64,000 nt of DNA from Sipunculus nudus (lineage: Eukaryota > Annelida > Sipuncula > Golfingiida > Sipunculidae), in NCBI GenBank assembly GCA_026874595.1, contig CM049311.1, positions 46,875,676 through 46,939,675 of the forward strand, in the 5' to 3' direction. Each line of letters starts with the position of its first letter. Within the stretch, counting starts at the first letter, position 1. Position numbers and translations under genes: made by a program. Shown here one piece after another: positions 51,261-62,337 of the stretch. Below the pieces are notes generated by a model. That model searched no databases. It saw only the letters and a program-made list of their open reading frames with translations, and was not told the origin of the DNA.

Positions 51261-51960
51261 TTACGGGGTGACAAAAAAAAGCGGACCGAACTGTCTCGCT
51301 AGTTAAGCTTGCTTTGCTAGCGAAGCGGTTGGAACGCCGGACATTTGCGCCACTGACATGGGTTCGACTCCCGGATCGGCCCAGAATTTTCCCCTGAATA
51401 ATTTGTCTTCGTAACTAAATGGAGGCTCGTCCAACGTGACGGTAAACTTTGTGGCCCAGGGAATACGCTCACCAAAGTGTGACTCCTGGGATAATTAGTC
51501 TTGTTCTGATAGCAGAACGCTCTTAAGAGGTGTGTTATGGGGTGACATAAAAAAGCGGACCGAACTGTCTCGCTAGTGAAGCTTGCTTTGCTAGCGAAGC
51601 GGTTAGAACGCCGGACATGTGCGCCACCGACATGGGTTCGACTCCCGGATCGGCCCAGAATTTCCCCTGAATAATGTCTTCGTAACTAAATGGGGGCTCG
51701 TCCAATGTGACGGTAAAACTTTGTGGCCCAGGGAATAAGCTCGCCAAAGTGTGACATCTGGGATAATTAGTCTTGTTCTGATAGCAGAACGCTCTTAAGA
51801 GGGGGTGTGTTACGGGGTGACATAAAAACGGACCGAACTGTCTCGCAAGGCGGTTGGAACGCCGGACATGTGCGCCACCGACATGGGTTTGACTCCCAGA
51901 TCGGCCCAGAATTTTCCCCTGAATAATTTGTCCTCGTAACTACTATAAAAAAAACAATAG
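51261..51960 (+). mobile_element. Three head-to-tail copies of a tRNA-derived SINE-like unit
   Basis: Units begin with TTACGGGGTGACA-type sequence at 51261, 51535 and 51810, a 274-275 base period. Each holds an A/B-box pair: GCGAAGCGGTTGGAACGCCGG (A-box region, given approximately) and GGTTCGACTCCCGG (B box), followed by ATCGGCCCAGAATTTTCCCC. Units 1 and 2 also share GTCTTGTTCTGATAGCAGAA and CGCTCTTAAGAGG at the junctions. Unit 3 has lost about 20 bases before the A box and stops near 51945. Identity between units is high, so the tandem expansion is recent. Minus-strand open frames across it are by-products. Confidence 0.8.
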
Positions 51961-53879
51961 TTTTCACAATAACGACAAACCCAAATAGAAACATGGAAGA
52001 ATTTTAAAACTATGTACATGAACATAATAATTAAGCGGATAAAATAGTTTTTCTAGATTACCACGTGCCGCTGCAGCCAAGGAGAGTGCAGATTCGTCAG
52101 AATGTTGCATATTTGCCCATCCATAGATACAGCCCTAAGTGACAGGTGTTAGATCGTCAGTGGGACCAGCATCTATGACAACTGTGATTCAATGAAAAAT
52201 GTGTTTTCTTTTTTATATACAGTATTTCACGGTTTACATAGTTTGGCTTGCAACATGTTCATCCAACAGATGCACCGTCAACGTTTGTTAAACTTTCTAG
52301 AGTCATCTGCCAGGTGTGATAAAACGTTTAATAATAAATAAGACTATATTATATACAGCATGCATATAGACGCAGATGGGTTAAAGGCCAATAAACAAAT
52401 GAAAGCGTTAACCCCCCACCCCAACCCCAGCCGAACACAACAACACACACACTAGAGTGCCCAGGTAAATTAAAACAAAAAATAAATAAAAGGGGCCTCT
52501 CCACTTAATCTTTTTACATTCGGCGTTCATCAATAAATAAATGTGGTCAATTGAATATATTAATGTGGCCCATTGAATAAATAAATGTGGTACATTGAAT
52601 AATTCTATTCATAAACACTTTAAATTATCAACTGCAGCATAAATATGATATTAATTCATGTTTGAGTAACCACTTTAAAAGAGTTAAAGAATATATTTAA
52701 ATTTAAAGACAAGGGTATACTTCCAGGACGACACTGCACGCTTTCCATTGCCCTCCGGGCCCTGTAGAATGAAAGCAAATAAATAATTAATTTGGTTAAT
52801 TTCCTCCATGAATGTGGGTTGTATTAATATCATTCCGAAAGATTTGCCTGGTCATTCTGATATACCGTAACCAACGTGAACTATACCTCCATAATTTCAG
52901 CTGCTCCAGCTTTCCAGTGAATGGGCCTTAAGAACTCCTTGCCTCTTTGGACTCTACGGGTTAAACTATATATGAACTAGCTAATACTATTTATGACAAA
53001 TGATACTTCATCATCAAGCCTATTCTTGTACCTTTAGAAACTCTGGGCCCGAGCCCAAATAGGCTTCTCCGATCACTACCGATTAGAACTCTATAAGATA
53101 ACACCAAAAAAAAACCAACAGAGTTCCTCATTAACAAACATTTATTTGAGCCCTATCCGTGACTCCAAGACCGACCCGGGCCCCTTTGAGCCTTCTTGAT
53201 AAAAATTATATCCATGTATATGCAAGTTAACATTCCTCATATACAAATATTTTCTGGTGTTCTGTAAATGGGAAACTCCTGACGGGTCCGGGCCCCTTTA
53301 ACCCCTTTGGATCACCCCTATTAAAAGTATATTTACGCTTCGCAGAAGACAACGTGACTTCCGCATTTTCAAACATTTTCTTGTGCTTAAATGGACAACC
53401 CAAAGCTGAAACAAAATTGATTAAACTTCTTCATTTCCAAATATTTCAATGGGCCCTATAAGAAATTCCTGGCATGTCCCGGTCTCTTTAAAACTCAGTA
53501 TCCCGATTTAAAACCCCATATATACATGCTTCACCAATAAAATGACAAACAAGATTTTCCGCCCGGGCCCTCTCAGACTCTACTACCTCACATTTATCAA
53601 TGCAGAAATTTTAACTAAATGAGATTTTTACCATTTCAATCATATTATTCTACCCTATAGGAAATTGTTGGTCAGTCAGGACCCCTTTGCCCCCCCCCCC
53701 CCCCCCCCCCCATAGGGCATGTAGCTGTATGCACTTGAATCGTGACTCGGTCACCAGAATTTAATAGTTCAGGAGCGCCGGTTTCAATTTAAAAGTAAAT
53801 GTTATATTACATTCAAGGAAAAGGAAAGTATTTTGGACGCCTATTGTCAGTATAAGTATAAACAACTTTCAGTATATAC
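51961..53879. other. Gene-free interval with short CCCGGGCCC-type repeats
   Basis: 52800-52990 matches 19425-19610. From 53030 to 53700, four or five loosely spaced units share a GG(G/T)CCC(C/G)TTTGA-CC block and may form a very diverged tandem repeat of about 110 bases. A C run lies at 53692-53710. No gene is supported. Confidence 0.45.
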
Positions 53880-54240
53880 AATAAGGAAACATCCCACATG
53901 ATACGTCAATCCTACTCATACGTGTACGTCGGATGTCACGACTTGATCCGAGAGTTACGCTCCCGAGGCAGCGGAAATCTTGCGCTTCTAACGATATAGG
54001 TACTAGGCCTACAGTTAAAGCGCTGTGTAAAGAGCGTATCCGAGAGTACGATTTGTAGCAGACAAGTAGAACTCTCACACCAGGCACGGCTCACGTTGTT
54101 CAGCAGCACACCTCACTCAGTCATGTACGGTCAGTGCTTTCCACGCTGGTACCACGTGACCTGGATGCTGTTTCTTCCACTTATTCGTCCTTCAGGTAAA
54201 TCACACACGTGAACACATGCAGGTCATTTCAGGCAATCTC
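53880..54240 (+). pseudogene. Duplicated promoter and signal-peptide exon, copy B
   Basis: Exon 54123-54195 encodes MYGQCFPRWYHVTWMLFLPL followed by IRPS and ends in phase 1 at a GTAAATCACA donor. This is the same phase, donor and residue pattern (M-GQ...RWYHVT...LP..RP) as exon 1 of the gene at 40366. Upstream 53880-53960 also matches. Relative to copy A, about 120 extra bases sit between the shared upstream block and the exon. No ectodomain exon follows anywhere to 64000, where intact 300-base open frames are absent. It is therefore an orphan exon, or the first exon of a paralogue whose next exon lies outside the window. Confidence 0.65.
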
Positions 54241-55199
54241 CATATATTAAACATACACGCAACCCAGCAATAACAGAAATGTCACTTACACGTTACTTAC
54301 ACTGGGTCATCAAGAGAGGCAAATATTTGGAAATCACAGACCAATGAACAACAGTTACATGTGATTAACATGTGAAAAGTGATATTTTCCAATACATTTG
54401 TCTTTTCTCTTCCTCCCGACGTGAAATCTGTACTTTTCAGAGAAAAGAAATACATGTAAGTATGTTGTATATAGATTGGAAACTAAGTATGGGCGGATCT
54501 GGAGGGGATTGGGGGGCTTATATAAGGTCTACCCGTAAACTTAAACCACAGTTACCATTTTTATCGGAGTAATAGATTCTAACCCCAGAAACCCTCAATC
54601 AAGCATCGTGTCATCTCCTGGTTAACAAAATTTGTTTAACAACTTTCTGTATTCCAAACTGAACCTTTCCACTTTCCTTCAGATATGTCAGTAAAATGAA
54701 CACTTTAGCCTTCAAATTATATGCAAGGGTTCCTTCCGAGCTGGGAAAAACAATAAATACTATATTAAATGTATGGAATTATTTTCAAACTGATGTTTTC
54801 ACAGCACTTCGAAATTTGCTGATCGCAACATTTTCTGGTCAGACATGTTTTATATAAGTTAAAAAATCTTTCACTTTTATCTCGTTAACCACGACATCTT
54901 TTTTTTAAGAAGGAAAAGATGGCGCTTGCGCATCATAGTTGAGGAAGTCAGGGGCCCCTCGTCCTAGGCGCTCCTTCAGCATTAATAAAGATGATATCTA
55001 AGTGAATGTTTAATTATTATATATTTACTATCAGACCCAATGGTCAGGAGAAATTCAGGGGAGATAGAGATGAAAAACTTACGTATATAAATATTAAACT
55101 AGGTGCAAGGTAAGATCACGCTGACTTGACAAGGCTGCTTGCATAGTGGATGTGATGTTAGTCTCTTTCTACATAGGATGTGGTAGGATCATGTCTAGA
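54241..55199. other. Gene-free interval
   Basis: No exon or transposon is supported. The sequence is AT-rich apart from a brief GC-richer piece near 54930-54980. Confidence 0.45.
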
Positions 55200-55905
55200 G
55201 GATAACGGCTATTTTTTTTTTTTCGACTATTGAATGCTTGTGTTTATTTGTTAAGATTTGTATTGAGTTTAAATGTTTTATCCTGTTGTAAGTGTTGACG
55301 GAATGTTCTGTCATGTGATCGTTAACAGTCGGTGTGTTTGTGCGTGCTCTTAGTTCTGATGTTTCAGTAAACCTACTCACCCTTAAGGCTTCTCTGAGGG
55401 CTGTATTTTTTTTAACTTGAAGTTTATATAAATGTGTCTTAGCTGTACCAAAGAAAGCTATGGATCCGTATATGCTTATAGGACAGATCCATTGTTTCTA
55501 TATAGGCGTGTAGCTGTCTCGGGTTTAGGTCCGTCCTTCTTATAGCAAGCAGCGTTTGGTGCATTAATTCTTCTCCACATTCGTGGACTGATATGCTCTA
55601 TGTGAGGGCGCCAAGTGGCTTTTTTGTCAAAAATAAGAATCTTTTGAATTCTCACCTATGAGTTTAAAGGGTTCAAAATATTTTGGTTTGTACGCTTCAC
55701 GAAACAAATTAAACCGTTTTGGTTGTATTTAGCTTATTCTCCAGGTGTTGCACCAGTTGCTGATACGGTCGAGGCGGGCTTAGTCTGAGTTGCATGAACA
55801 GCAAACGATGGAACCAGTGGCCCTGATGGCTATATGTCGCCTGCGTATTGTGAGACGCTTACCATTTGTCCCATCGTCGGAAGGTCGTTAACGTACATGA
55901 TAAAG
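55200..55905 (-). pseudogene. Decayed LINE reverse transcriptase fragment
   Basis: On the minus strand the frames, shifted several times and broken by stops, show reverse-transcriptase landmarks in order: YVNDLP near 55895-55878, a QYAGDI box near 55855-55835 (in place of the usual FADD/YADD), LNTTKT near 55730-55712, ATWRPHIEHI near 55625-55596, and further on RINAPNAA, ETATRLYRN and a HIYINFK-like segment. These match the palm-to-thumb region of Jockey/CR1-type non-LTR elements. At least two frameshifts and several stops make it inactive. Endonuclease and 5' parts are missing. Clade assignment is tentative. Confidence 0.7.
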
Positions 55906-56489
55906 ACAAATTATGATTTCATAGTTTCCTAAAAGCTTTCATAATCTGTAGTTTGAAGCATATATATAGTTCTCTTATTTGACTGCAATTTCTGATTTCT
56001 GTTAATCGGCCAACTAAAGACAATTACGATAGTGTTGATATGATAAAAATTGCAAGCTATTCAAATTAATAAAGGGTGTTTTCACTCATTTATAAACATT
56101 GGCACTTAATTTTACACACACACATTGATACATGTTTCACATTATAATTATGACGGAGATATTTTCATCGGACGTCTACAAGATCAGACTTACTAAGGTG
56201 TAGGGCTTCGGCTGGACGTCCTAATTTGAAGGAACAGGTCATTTCGACAGCGGAATATAAACTATAGATAAACTAAAATATGGGCAGTCAACAAGCAACT
56301 ACATGTATCCTCTAAATCACAGAGGACTTAATTGAGGCATATAAAATTCTTCTGATTTGAGAGGCTTCGAAATTCAAAAACAGTGATGCCAAAGTATTCC
56401 AGTAAGCATTGCCAAACACTACAAAAGAAATATTCTAATTGGCCAAAGGTCTTTGTGCGAGATAAAGCAACACAAGATCTTTGGACGTG
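55906..56489. other. Gene-free interval
   Basis: AT-rich sequence with no supported feature. Confidence 0.45.
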
Positions 56490-57700
56490 CAAACGTTTAG
56501 GCTGATACATCAAACAACCCCTGAGATTAGGGCATATACGACCACAACAGAAAACTATTCAAAAGCAAATACTGTGATTGAATTTATGTGCGCAAGGTAA
56601 GGGTTTCGCAAGGGTTTCATTTTAGCGATGAACCATCCAATAACTTGCACAATGTAAGTAACCATCATTATAGGAAGTTCCTAATATGACCACTTAATCT
56701 TAACAATTGGATGAGGTGGAAATTCAATCTTCGAATTACCTGTAACATAAAATGTATGCTAGACGGCACAATATAAGTGAGATACCACTGAGGCTATAGA
56801 ATAAATTACTGTTCATATTACTATGAAGGTATGGCGTCTTATTTTCGGTGGTTTTATTTTAGCGGTAATTTCATTCCCGCGAGTATCGAGAATTTGAAAC
56901 TCTTGCGAACAAAAAGCCAAACACAGTAACTAATAAATCTAATTTGTTTCCAGATAAGCTAAATGGTATGTTAAAGTGTATAGGAGTGCTCGGGTCCAAA
57001 ATTAAGAATTTCTTTCAATCCTTCCTGTGATATGCGTGGTCTGAATTTTTTTTTACCCAAAAGAGACACAGATGGACAACATGCAATAATATTTATAGGT
57101 GCCCCACCAGTCTTATAAAAGAATTAAAGTTACATAAGTTTATTGACATGAAGAATTCCAGGCTGATACGTCAAACCACCTGTGCAAGGATGTATTATAC
57201 AAAAACATGAGGAAAGCTGGTGCCACCTCTCTTGGGTACGAGAATGTTATCCAAGATAGATTGACTTGCAACATATCAGGCTGATATGTCAAACAACTCC
57301 TGAGATATGTGTGATTTTCAAACGATACCAGATGTAAGGTTGAGAGAAATGTGAAAACGATTGCATGAGCCGTATCCAGGCAATGAGAAAAGCTGTCCAG
57401 GATCTATAGACATGCAAAATTTCAGGCCGAAACGTCCAATCACTCCTGAGAAAAGTTGCTTGATGTATAATGAGAAAAAGTGATTGAAGGTGGCTTGATC
57501 GGTCTTATTCCCGAGTAATGTATTATTGATGGACCTGAAAAGACTCAGTCTGATCCGTCAAAACACTCCTGAAACATCAGAGCAACGAAGGGGCGCCACA
57601 TGAGAACGATGACAGGTAGCGCCACGTCTTGGATACGAGAAAAAGGTAAATAAGACCTATTGCAAGTTTTCAAGCCATTACATCAAACCATTCCTGAGAT
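56490..57700 (+). repeat. Diverged tandem repeat with AGGCTGATACGTCAAAC motif
   Basis: The motif CAGGCTGATACGTCAAAC, then (A/C)ACTCCTGAGAT, recurs with changes at about 56499, 57162, 57278, 57421, 57548 and 57673. Downstream of several copies come a GATAC/ACGAGAA segment and GATCTATTGACATGCAA. Later units are roughly 115-145 bases long; the first is separated by unrelated or more decayed sequence. No ORF follows the unit. Confidence 0.6.
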
Positions 57701-57875
57701 GCGTGAACAGTGGCATAGATATTGCATTTAACGCAAACAGCTTTTGTTTTGTACCAGTTATCATGTGACTTTATTATGATGCCGGGTTTTGGAAAGATCA
57801 TCAAAGTGGGTTAAGAGTTCCTTGCGGCGGCGGTGGCGGAACCCATGTGAAAACCATGTTTCGGCGGATACAATG

Positions 57876-58033
57876 CTTTGTGCGTATTGGGGGGGGGGGG
57901 GGGCGTTCTCTGTGCCCTGTTATGTTCCAGTATCACACGTATACCCCGCCCAATCCTATTGCCCCCCCCCCCCCACACCTAGGACAATAGGATCAGTGTC
58001 AGTCATTAAATACTCCCCCCAATACGCACAAAG
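57876..58033. repeat. Fold-back element with 19-base perfect arms
   Basis: CTTTGTGCGTATTGGGGGG at 57876-57894 is the exact reverse complement of CCCCCCAATACGCACAAAG at 58015-58033. Inside it, ATCCTATTG (57953-57961) pairs with CAATAGGAT (57985-57993), and G and C runs of about 15 bases can also pair. It looks like a very short MITE or a hairpin-forming element. A 98-residue open frame across it (57789-58085) appears incidental. Confidence 0.7.
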
Positions 58034-59616
58034 AAGCATAATCTCTAATCTCGTAAAGTCTTGGCTTTTCAAACCACGCCGTTAGCTTCATTCTTACAAC
58101 ATTCACCTGATGATCGGGTCGCATCCCGTGAAACAGACAGTAGTGAATTTACAGTGTTGTTTTTCTTCAGTGTTATATCGCTCTGACCTAGCCTGTAGGC
58201 CATAGAGCAGTTGACAACGGAGGGTAACTCTACCTTCTATATATTGATATAGATGGACTCCGATCCCATCAATGAGTAGTCAGTTGAAAGACTGGAATGC
58301 TCCATGACACCTCTTATCTCGTTTTTACCAATATTGTTGTAAATTTAAGGACCTTTATGCCAAAATCCATATCTTCTATATTTTATAATTTTCTATAATT
58401 TTTGTCATTTATTATACCTCTACCAGATGGATGAGGTATTGTTTTACCCATGGTCGGTTATTTTGTTGGTTTTTTTTCTGTCAGCAACTTTACTCGATGA
58501 AATTTTGAGGAGGATTAGGATAACACGCATGGAACAAACCATCAAGTGTTGGACATTATCTAGAGTACTATTATTAGTTTTTTATTCAAATATTGTTTAA
58601 CCATTGTGAGATGCAGCAGTTTCTTTATCCTAGTCAAAGTGTATGCAAAAGGATGGACCATTGACTGTTTTATGAATATACTAAACTCCTCCTGAGATGC
58701 TCTAATTCGCGTATCCTTCCATATAACGGAAACTATAATATTACACTTCGGGTTTATGACAAGTATAATTGAAAAATGTGGCCATTTTATTTAATTTTAC
58801 TGGTATAGGTCGGAGCGTATATGTCATATGGTTCAACTTATATGCAAAGAAATACCTGCCTGATGTCATGCCCAACATTCAAGGTCAATGGTTTCGGTTT
58901 GTGCCTTGTCTGTTTCAGTAATACAAATACTTATAAATCATAGAATTGATGATTGCACAACTGATCTTGTAACCTGTAAGAATTCTTTTCAAAATAAAAA
59001 TAAAGCACACCAAATTTCTGGAAAATCCATAAAGACATTCCAGAGAAGTTCTAAGAACTTTTAGGATGCTCACACCTGTGTTTTACTACAAGACATACGT
59101 CATGTCCAAATCTCAGTTTTGAAGACGTTAGTTACAGTTAAAAAAAACCTTCTGGATATAAAGTAAGAAGTACGTATGGTTCACGATTAGTATTTGTGTC
59201 CAGCTGACGGCGGAACTGACAAGCGGCGGACATAAGGTCCAGTCTGTCAGCTTAAATCACCTTCTTATACTTATCTAACAAGACCGGTTCGCTTTTACGC
59301 TTTAATTTGCAGCGATCTCCATTGGCCCCTGCATTGTATTAGGGGAGTGGGACTTACAAACAACTGCAATATCCTTTTTTGATGATCTCTGAAATAATGC
59401 AAAAATGCATCATCTGGATGTCACCGTCATACTCCAATTCATATTACTTACATGTTTCTGATTCAGAAGAAAACAGAGCACTGGGGCGTATACTAAATGT
59501 CACGTCACACAAATTCCACGGTAAGGAAGTAGTGTTAATTCAGATCACCTGAGTGAGTAGAAACACAAGGCAGATATATCACTGACACACAGAAGACTCA
59601 CGTTTGATCATAATGT
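58034..59616. other. Gene-free interval
   Basis: No exon, RNA gene or transposon is supported. It contains short AT-rich stretches and a GCGGCGGACATAAGG segment near 59223 of no recognised type. Confidence 0.45.
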
Positions 59617-59622
59617 TTGATA

Positions 59623-59808
59623 ATGACCTGGCCCTGGATGATGGTACTCCTGTGTCTGCCCGTGGCTCATTCTGCAGGTAAATTGGATGTAGGTTGCAAA
59701 AGTAGTATTTATTCTGGTCTCAGGTATTCATATATAAATACAGATTGTCCACAAGGGATTCTATTCAGTTTTTGTTATCCTGAAGATGTGAATATTTCCC
59801 TCGGATGA
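59623..59808 (+). CDS. Secreted peptide ORF, or signal-peptide exon of a third paralogue
   Basis: Begins MTWPWMMVLLCLPVAHSAG, a good signal peptide. Residue 19 is split by a GTAAAT donor in phase 1, exactly as in the signal exons at 40366 and 54123. If the donor is not used the frame runs on to 61 residues, adding a stretch with three Cys (IYSGLRYSYINTDCPQ and FSFCYPEDVN) before TGA. That stretch looks protein-like, but an odd Cys count and an early stop are unusual for a secreted peptide. Either a short secreted product or a first exon is possible. An in-frame TTG and ATA precede the chosen ATG. Confidence 0.4.
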   Translation: MTWPWMMVLLCLPVAHSAGKLDVGCKSSIYSGLRYSYINTDCPQGILFSFCYPEDVNISLG

Positions 59809-60337
59809 TATATGTTATTTACAAACCTACAACACAAAATGTTAAAAAAATGTTAAATCAAAATGGTATTTCGCCTATATCGAATAAACGATCCATTGAA
59901 TGTTTACCACACCCCATAGACAATCGAGCCGACATACAAATGGGACACCAAATAACTAGGATGGTCTTGCGTACACCATTCACTACACTACGAGCACTGT
60001 TTGTATCACTAGAATCATTTAGAAAGTTGTTCTTCGCTCATTATTAATACATCTGACAAAACAATATGCCATCGTTTTAGTTAATCCTATGAACAGTTTG
60101 AACGGCTCTGAGACCAAACACTATAATTAGAAGTCAAAAGAATTATCCTTTCTTACATAGTGACAAGCTAAGTTAAATCATTGGTTTATAATATCACAGG
60201 CGCTTGAATTGCTATTAGTATACATTTCGGTTCATGTTGTTCCTTTTCTGGTTCATTTCCTTATAACTATTACTTATCTGGCATTTTCCCGCGTTTTTCG
60301 CACTAAATGGTCCTCTTTATTATTTACTTAATATTTG
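59809..60337. other. Gene-free interval
   Basis: An 80-residue plus-strand open frame (59805-60047) has no recognised motif or splice context. Otherwise nothing is seen. Confidence 0.4.
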
Positions 60338-60543
60338 AGATAGGCTGGCAAGAAGCCCCCGTTGTCAAACCCGACAGCCATGGCACATCGGTTTCAGGCT
60401 AAATTTGGAGTACATGCGTGATTGGCTGAACCATTGTTACGTCAGCGGTGTCACCATCTGATGACTCCAGTAGTAGACATACCAACCTATCTGAAAGTGC
60501 GTCCTCGGTCGCTATGCCATGGCTGTCAGGTCTAACAATGGGG
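60338..60543. mobile_element. MITE-like inverted repeat of about 190 bases
   Basis: Arm 1 (60356-60385, with GACAGCCATGGCA) and arm 2 (60515-60543, with TGCCATGGCTGTC) are near-perfect reverse complements over about 29 bases. A second mirrored pair, GAGATAGGCTGG (60338) and CCAACCTATCTG (60482), agrees at 10 of 12 positions. The interior is non-coding with a GATTGGCTGA motif. Confidence 0.65.
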
Positions 60544-60601
60544 AAATTTCCTGCATGATAAATCTAACATTATCCATCGAGGTATATATATGAAGACAGA
60601 T

Positions 60602-60649
60602 CTGGACTCATATAGATAGATCTACTGGACTCATATAGATAGATCTACC
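60602..60649. repeat. Short tandem duplication, 24-base unit twice
   Basis: CTGGACTCATATAGATAGAT plus CTA occurs twice back to back, identical. Confidence 0.9.
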
Positions 60650-61560
60650 GATTTTTGCTGGACCGCACACATGCACATCACCAAATTCTCCAGTCATTTT
60701 GGTCATTTCTTGGTGTCATCTCCTGCATTTCTATTGACGTCATGTTTGATGGCAATAGGAAATGTGACGACCGACTGACATTGTCAAAGACGTGCAGCCT
60801 ATGTTTCGGTTGAAATTAAAACAAATTATCAATGGGCCATGAGGGTCAGCTGACTGACTTGTTGCTCGTAGATGGGATATTTATGCTTTTTTTGTGCTTC
60901 TAACTGGTTGTCCTGAACGCACTGTACATAATTCAATAGTATATGCAAACTAGAAAAGCACTCAGAGAGCGCAGACCTCCACCAAAGCAGCTCATATAGT
61001 ATTATCAGAAAAGCAGCCTTTTATAAATGCAATGGCTTTTTTATTTGAGAATGATGAGTAAAAACAATTTAAAGTTTCCCCCAACTTATGACTTCCAGAC
61101 AATTCCTAAATATATCCTAAACCGTAAAACTGATCATATTATGTTACAATAATAGCCTATTCTCTTTCGCTATTTTCGTATGAATCCCCGCTTCGTTTGA
61201 TGGTGACAATAACAAGCTCCACTGCATCATGCTGTTGCCTCGGTATAAGCAGTCTTCGAGTATGACTATATATGGAAATTACTTGTGTGTTATATAAAAT
61301 AAAACATATTTTTAGAATTATATTGATTGATAGAATCGGTTTGTTCGTTATGAAAGGCAAAAATGTACTTTGTTCAGCAAAAATACAAGTTTTAAAATAA
61401 AGGAAAAATATTGAACAGACCATGCAGCAAACCTCGCGTATGTCTGACTTATGTACATAACCCCTGTGCCATTTCGCTTCATGTTCAACTAAACAGTTTA
61501 TAGTGCTAATAAACCAGCAAATGACACAAACCCTTGCCTGAGCCACCATAATTGTCAGAG
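60650..61560. other. Gene-free interval
   Basis: A 130-residue minus-strand open frame (61157-61549) has hydrophobic and Cys-containing parts but no initiation, splice or family support. No other feature is seen. Confidence 0.4.
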
Positions 61561-61561
61561 G

Positions 61562-61602
<41 letters not shown>
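61561..61602. repeat. (CT)n microsatellite
   Basis: About 20 CT units interrupted once by TTT. Confidence 0.9.
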
Positions 61603-61755
61603 GTTTATAAATATATGTATGTTGCCTTAAGTCATTTTCTCTCTTACTGCAACAGGACCATAACTATATAACAACGAACAATTAACAATCTTGGCCCTCC
61701 CTGCTGTACGTTAATTATGCGACAAGTTTCTGGGAAACGGCACGTACATGTGGAG

Positions 61756-61798
61756 TGACGTCATTGTCCTCTGTGACGTCACGATATGGCCATATCGT
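61756..61798. promoter_or_regulatory. Paired CRE sites beside an 18-base palindrome
   Basis: Two perfect TGACGTCA sites (61756-61763 and 61774-61781) are 18 bases apart, and the second abuts the perfect palindrome ACGATATGGCCATATCGT (61781-61798). TGACGTCA is the full CREB/ATF consensus. No gene start is visible nearby, so the target, if any, is unknown. Confidence 0.45.
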
Positions 61799-62337
61799 CA
61801 CCTGCGTTAAGAAATATGCTATGGACCCCCCCCCCCCCATAAAACACTAGAACTCAATCCGGGGTTATTTACGCATGGATTGCCCCCAAAATTTAATCAA
61901 TTTTTCCTGGTATCATTGCCTAACTATCCTGAAAATTAATCAAACTACATTGAGGACTGTTTGTGTCATTGTGCTAACAGACAAATTCACAGAAAAACAG
62001 ACAAACATACGCTGCACAAACATTACCTCCGTCGCAAGGCTTGATTATCTTCATTCCCTTAATTACGGAGGTAATGAAGTTGATTTGAAGTGATTACCTA
62101 TGTGGGTGTAGACACTTGGTGAAGTATTACAAAGTACAAAATTGTCAAGATTTAGCACCAGCAATTTTGATACTAGTATTGACTGTACATTAACAACTTA
62201 TTTTTTATACTGATTATGATGTTTTCGGCATGTATCTTGCAGAAAATACAGATATATTGTATATAATACAAAATCATAATGTGCCACCAGTCATTATCCT
62301 TATCCCAAAACAAGTCATGGTAACCTGTTCATTCATG
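61799..62337. other. Gene-free interval
   Basis: Contains a C run near 61826-61838. No exon or transposon is supported. Confidence 0.4.

Noticed and set aside
51535-52025. Minus-strand ORFs with shared GKFWAD and VAHMSGV-type residues
   Set aside because: The apparent conservation comes from the tandem SINE units, not from protein selection.
57789-58085. 98-residue plus-strand ORF
   Set aside because: It crosses the fold-back element and its G and C runs; no start context or homology.
61157-61549. 130-residue minus-strand ORF
   Set aside because: No recognisable domain, no promoter and no splice context; it starts close to a CT microsatellite.
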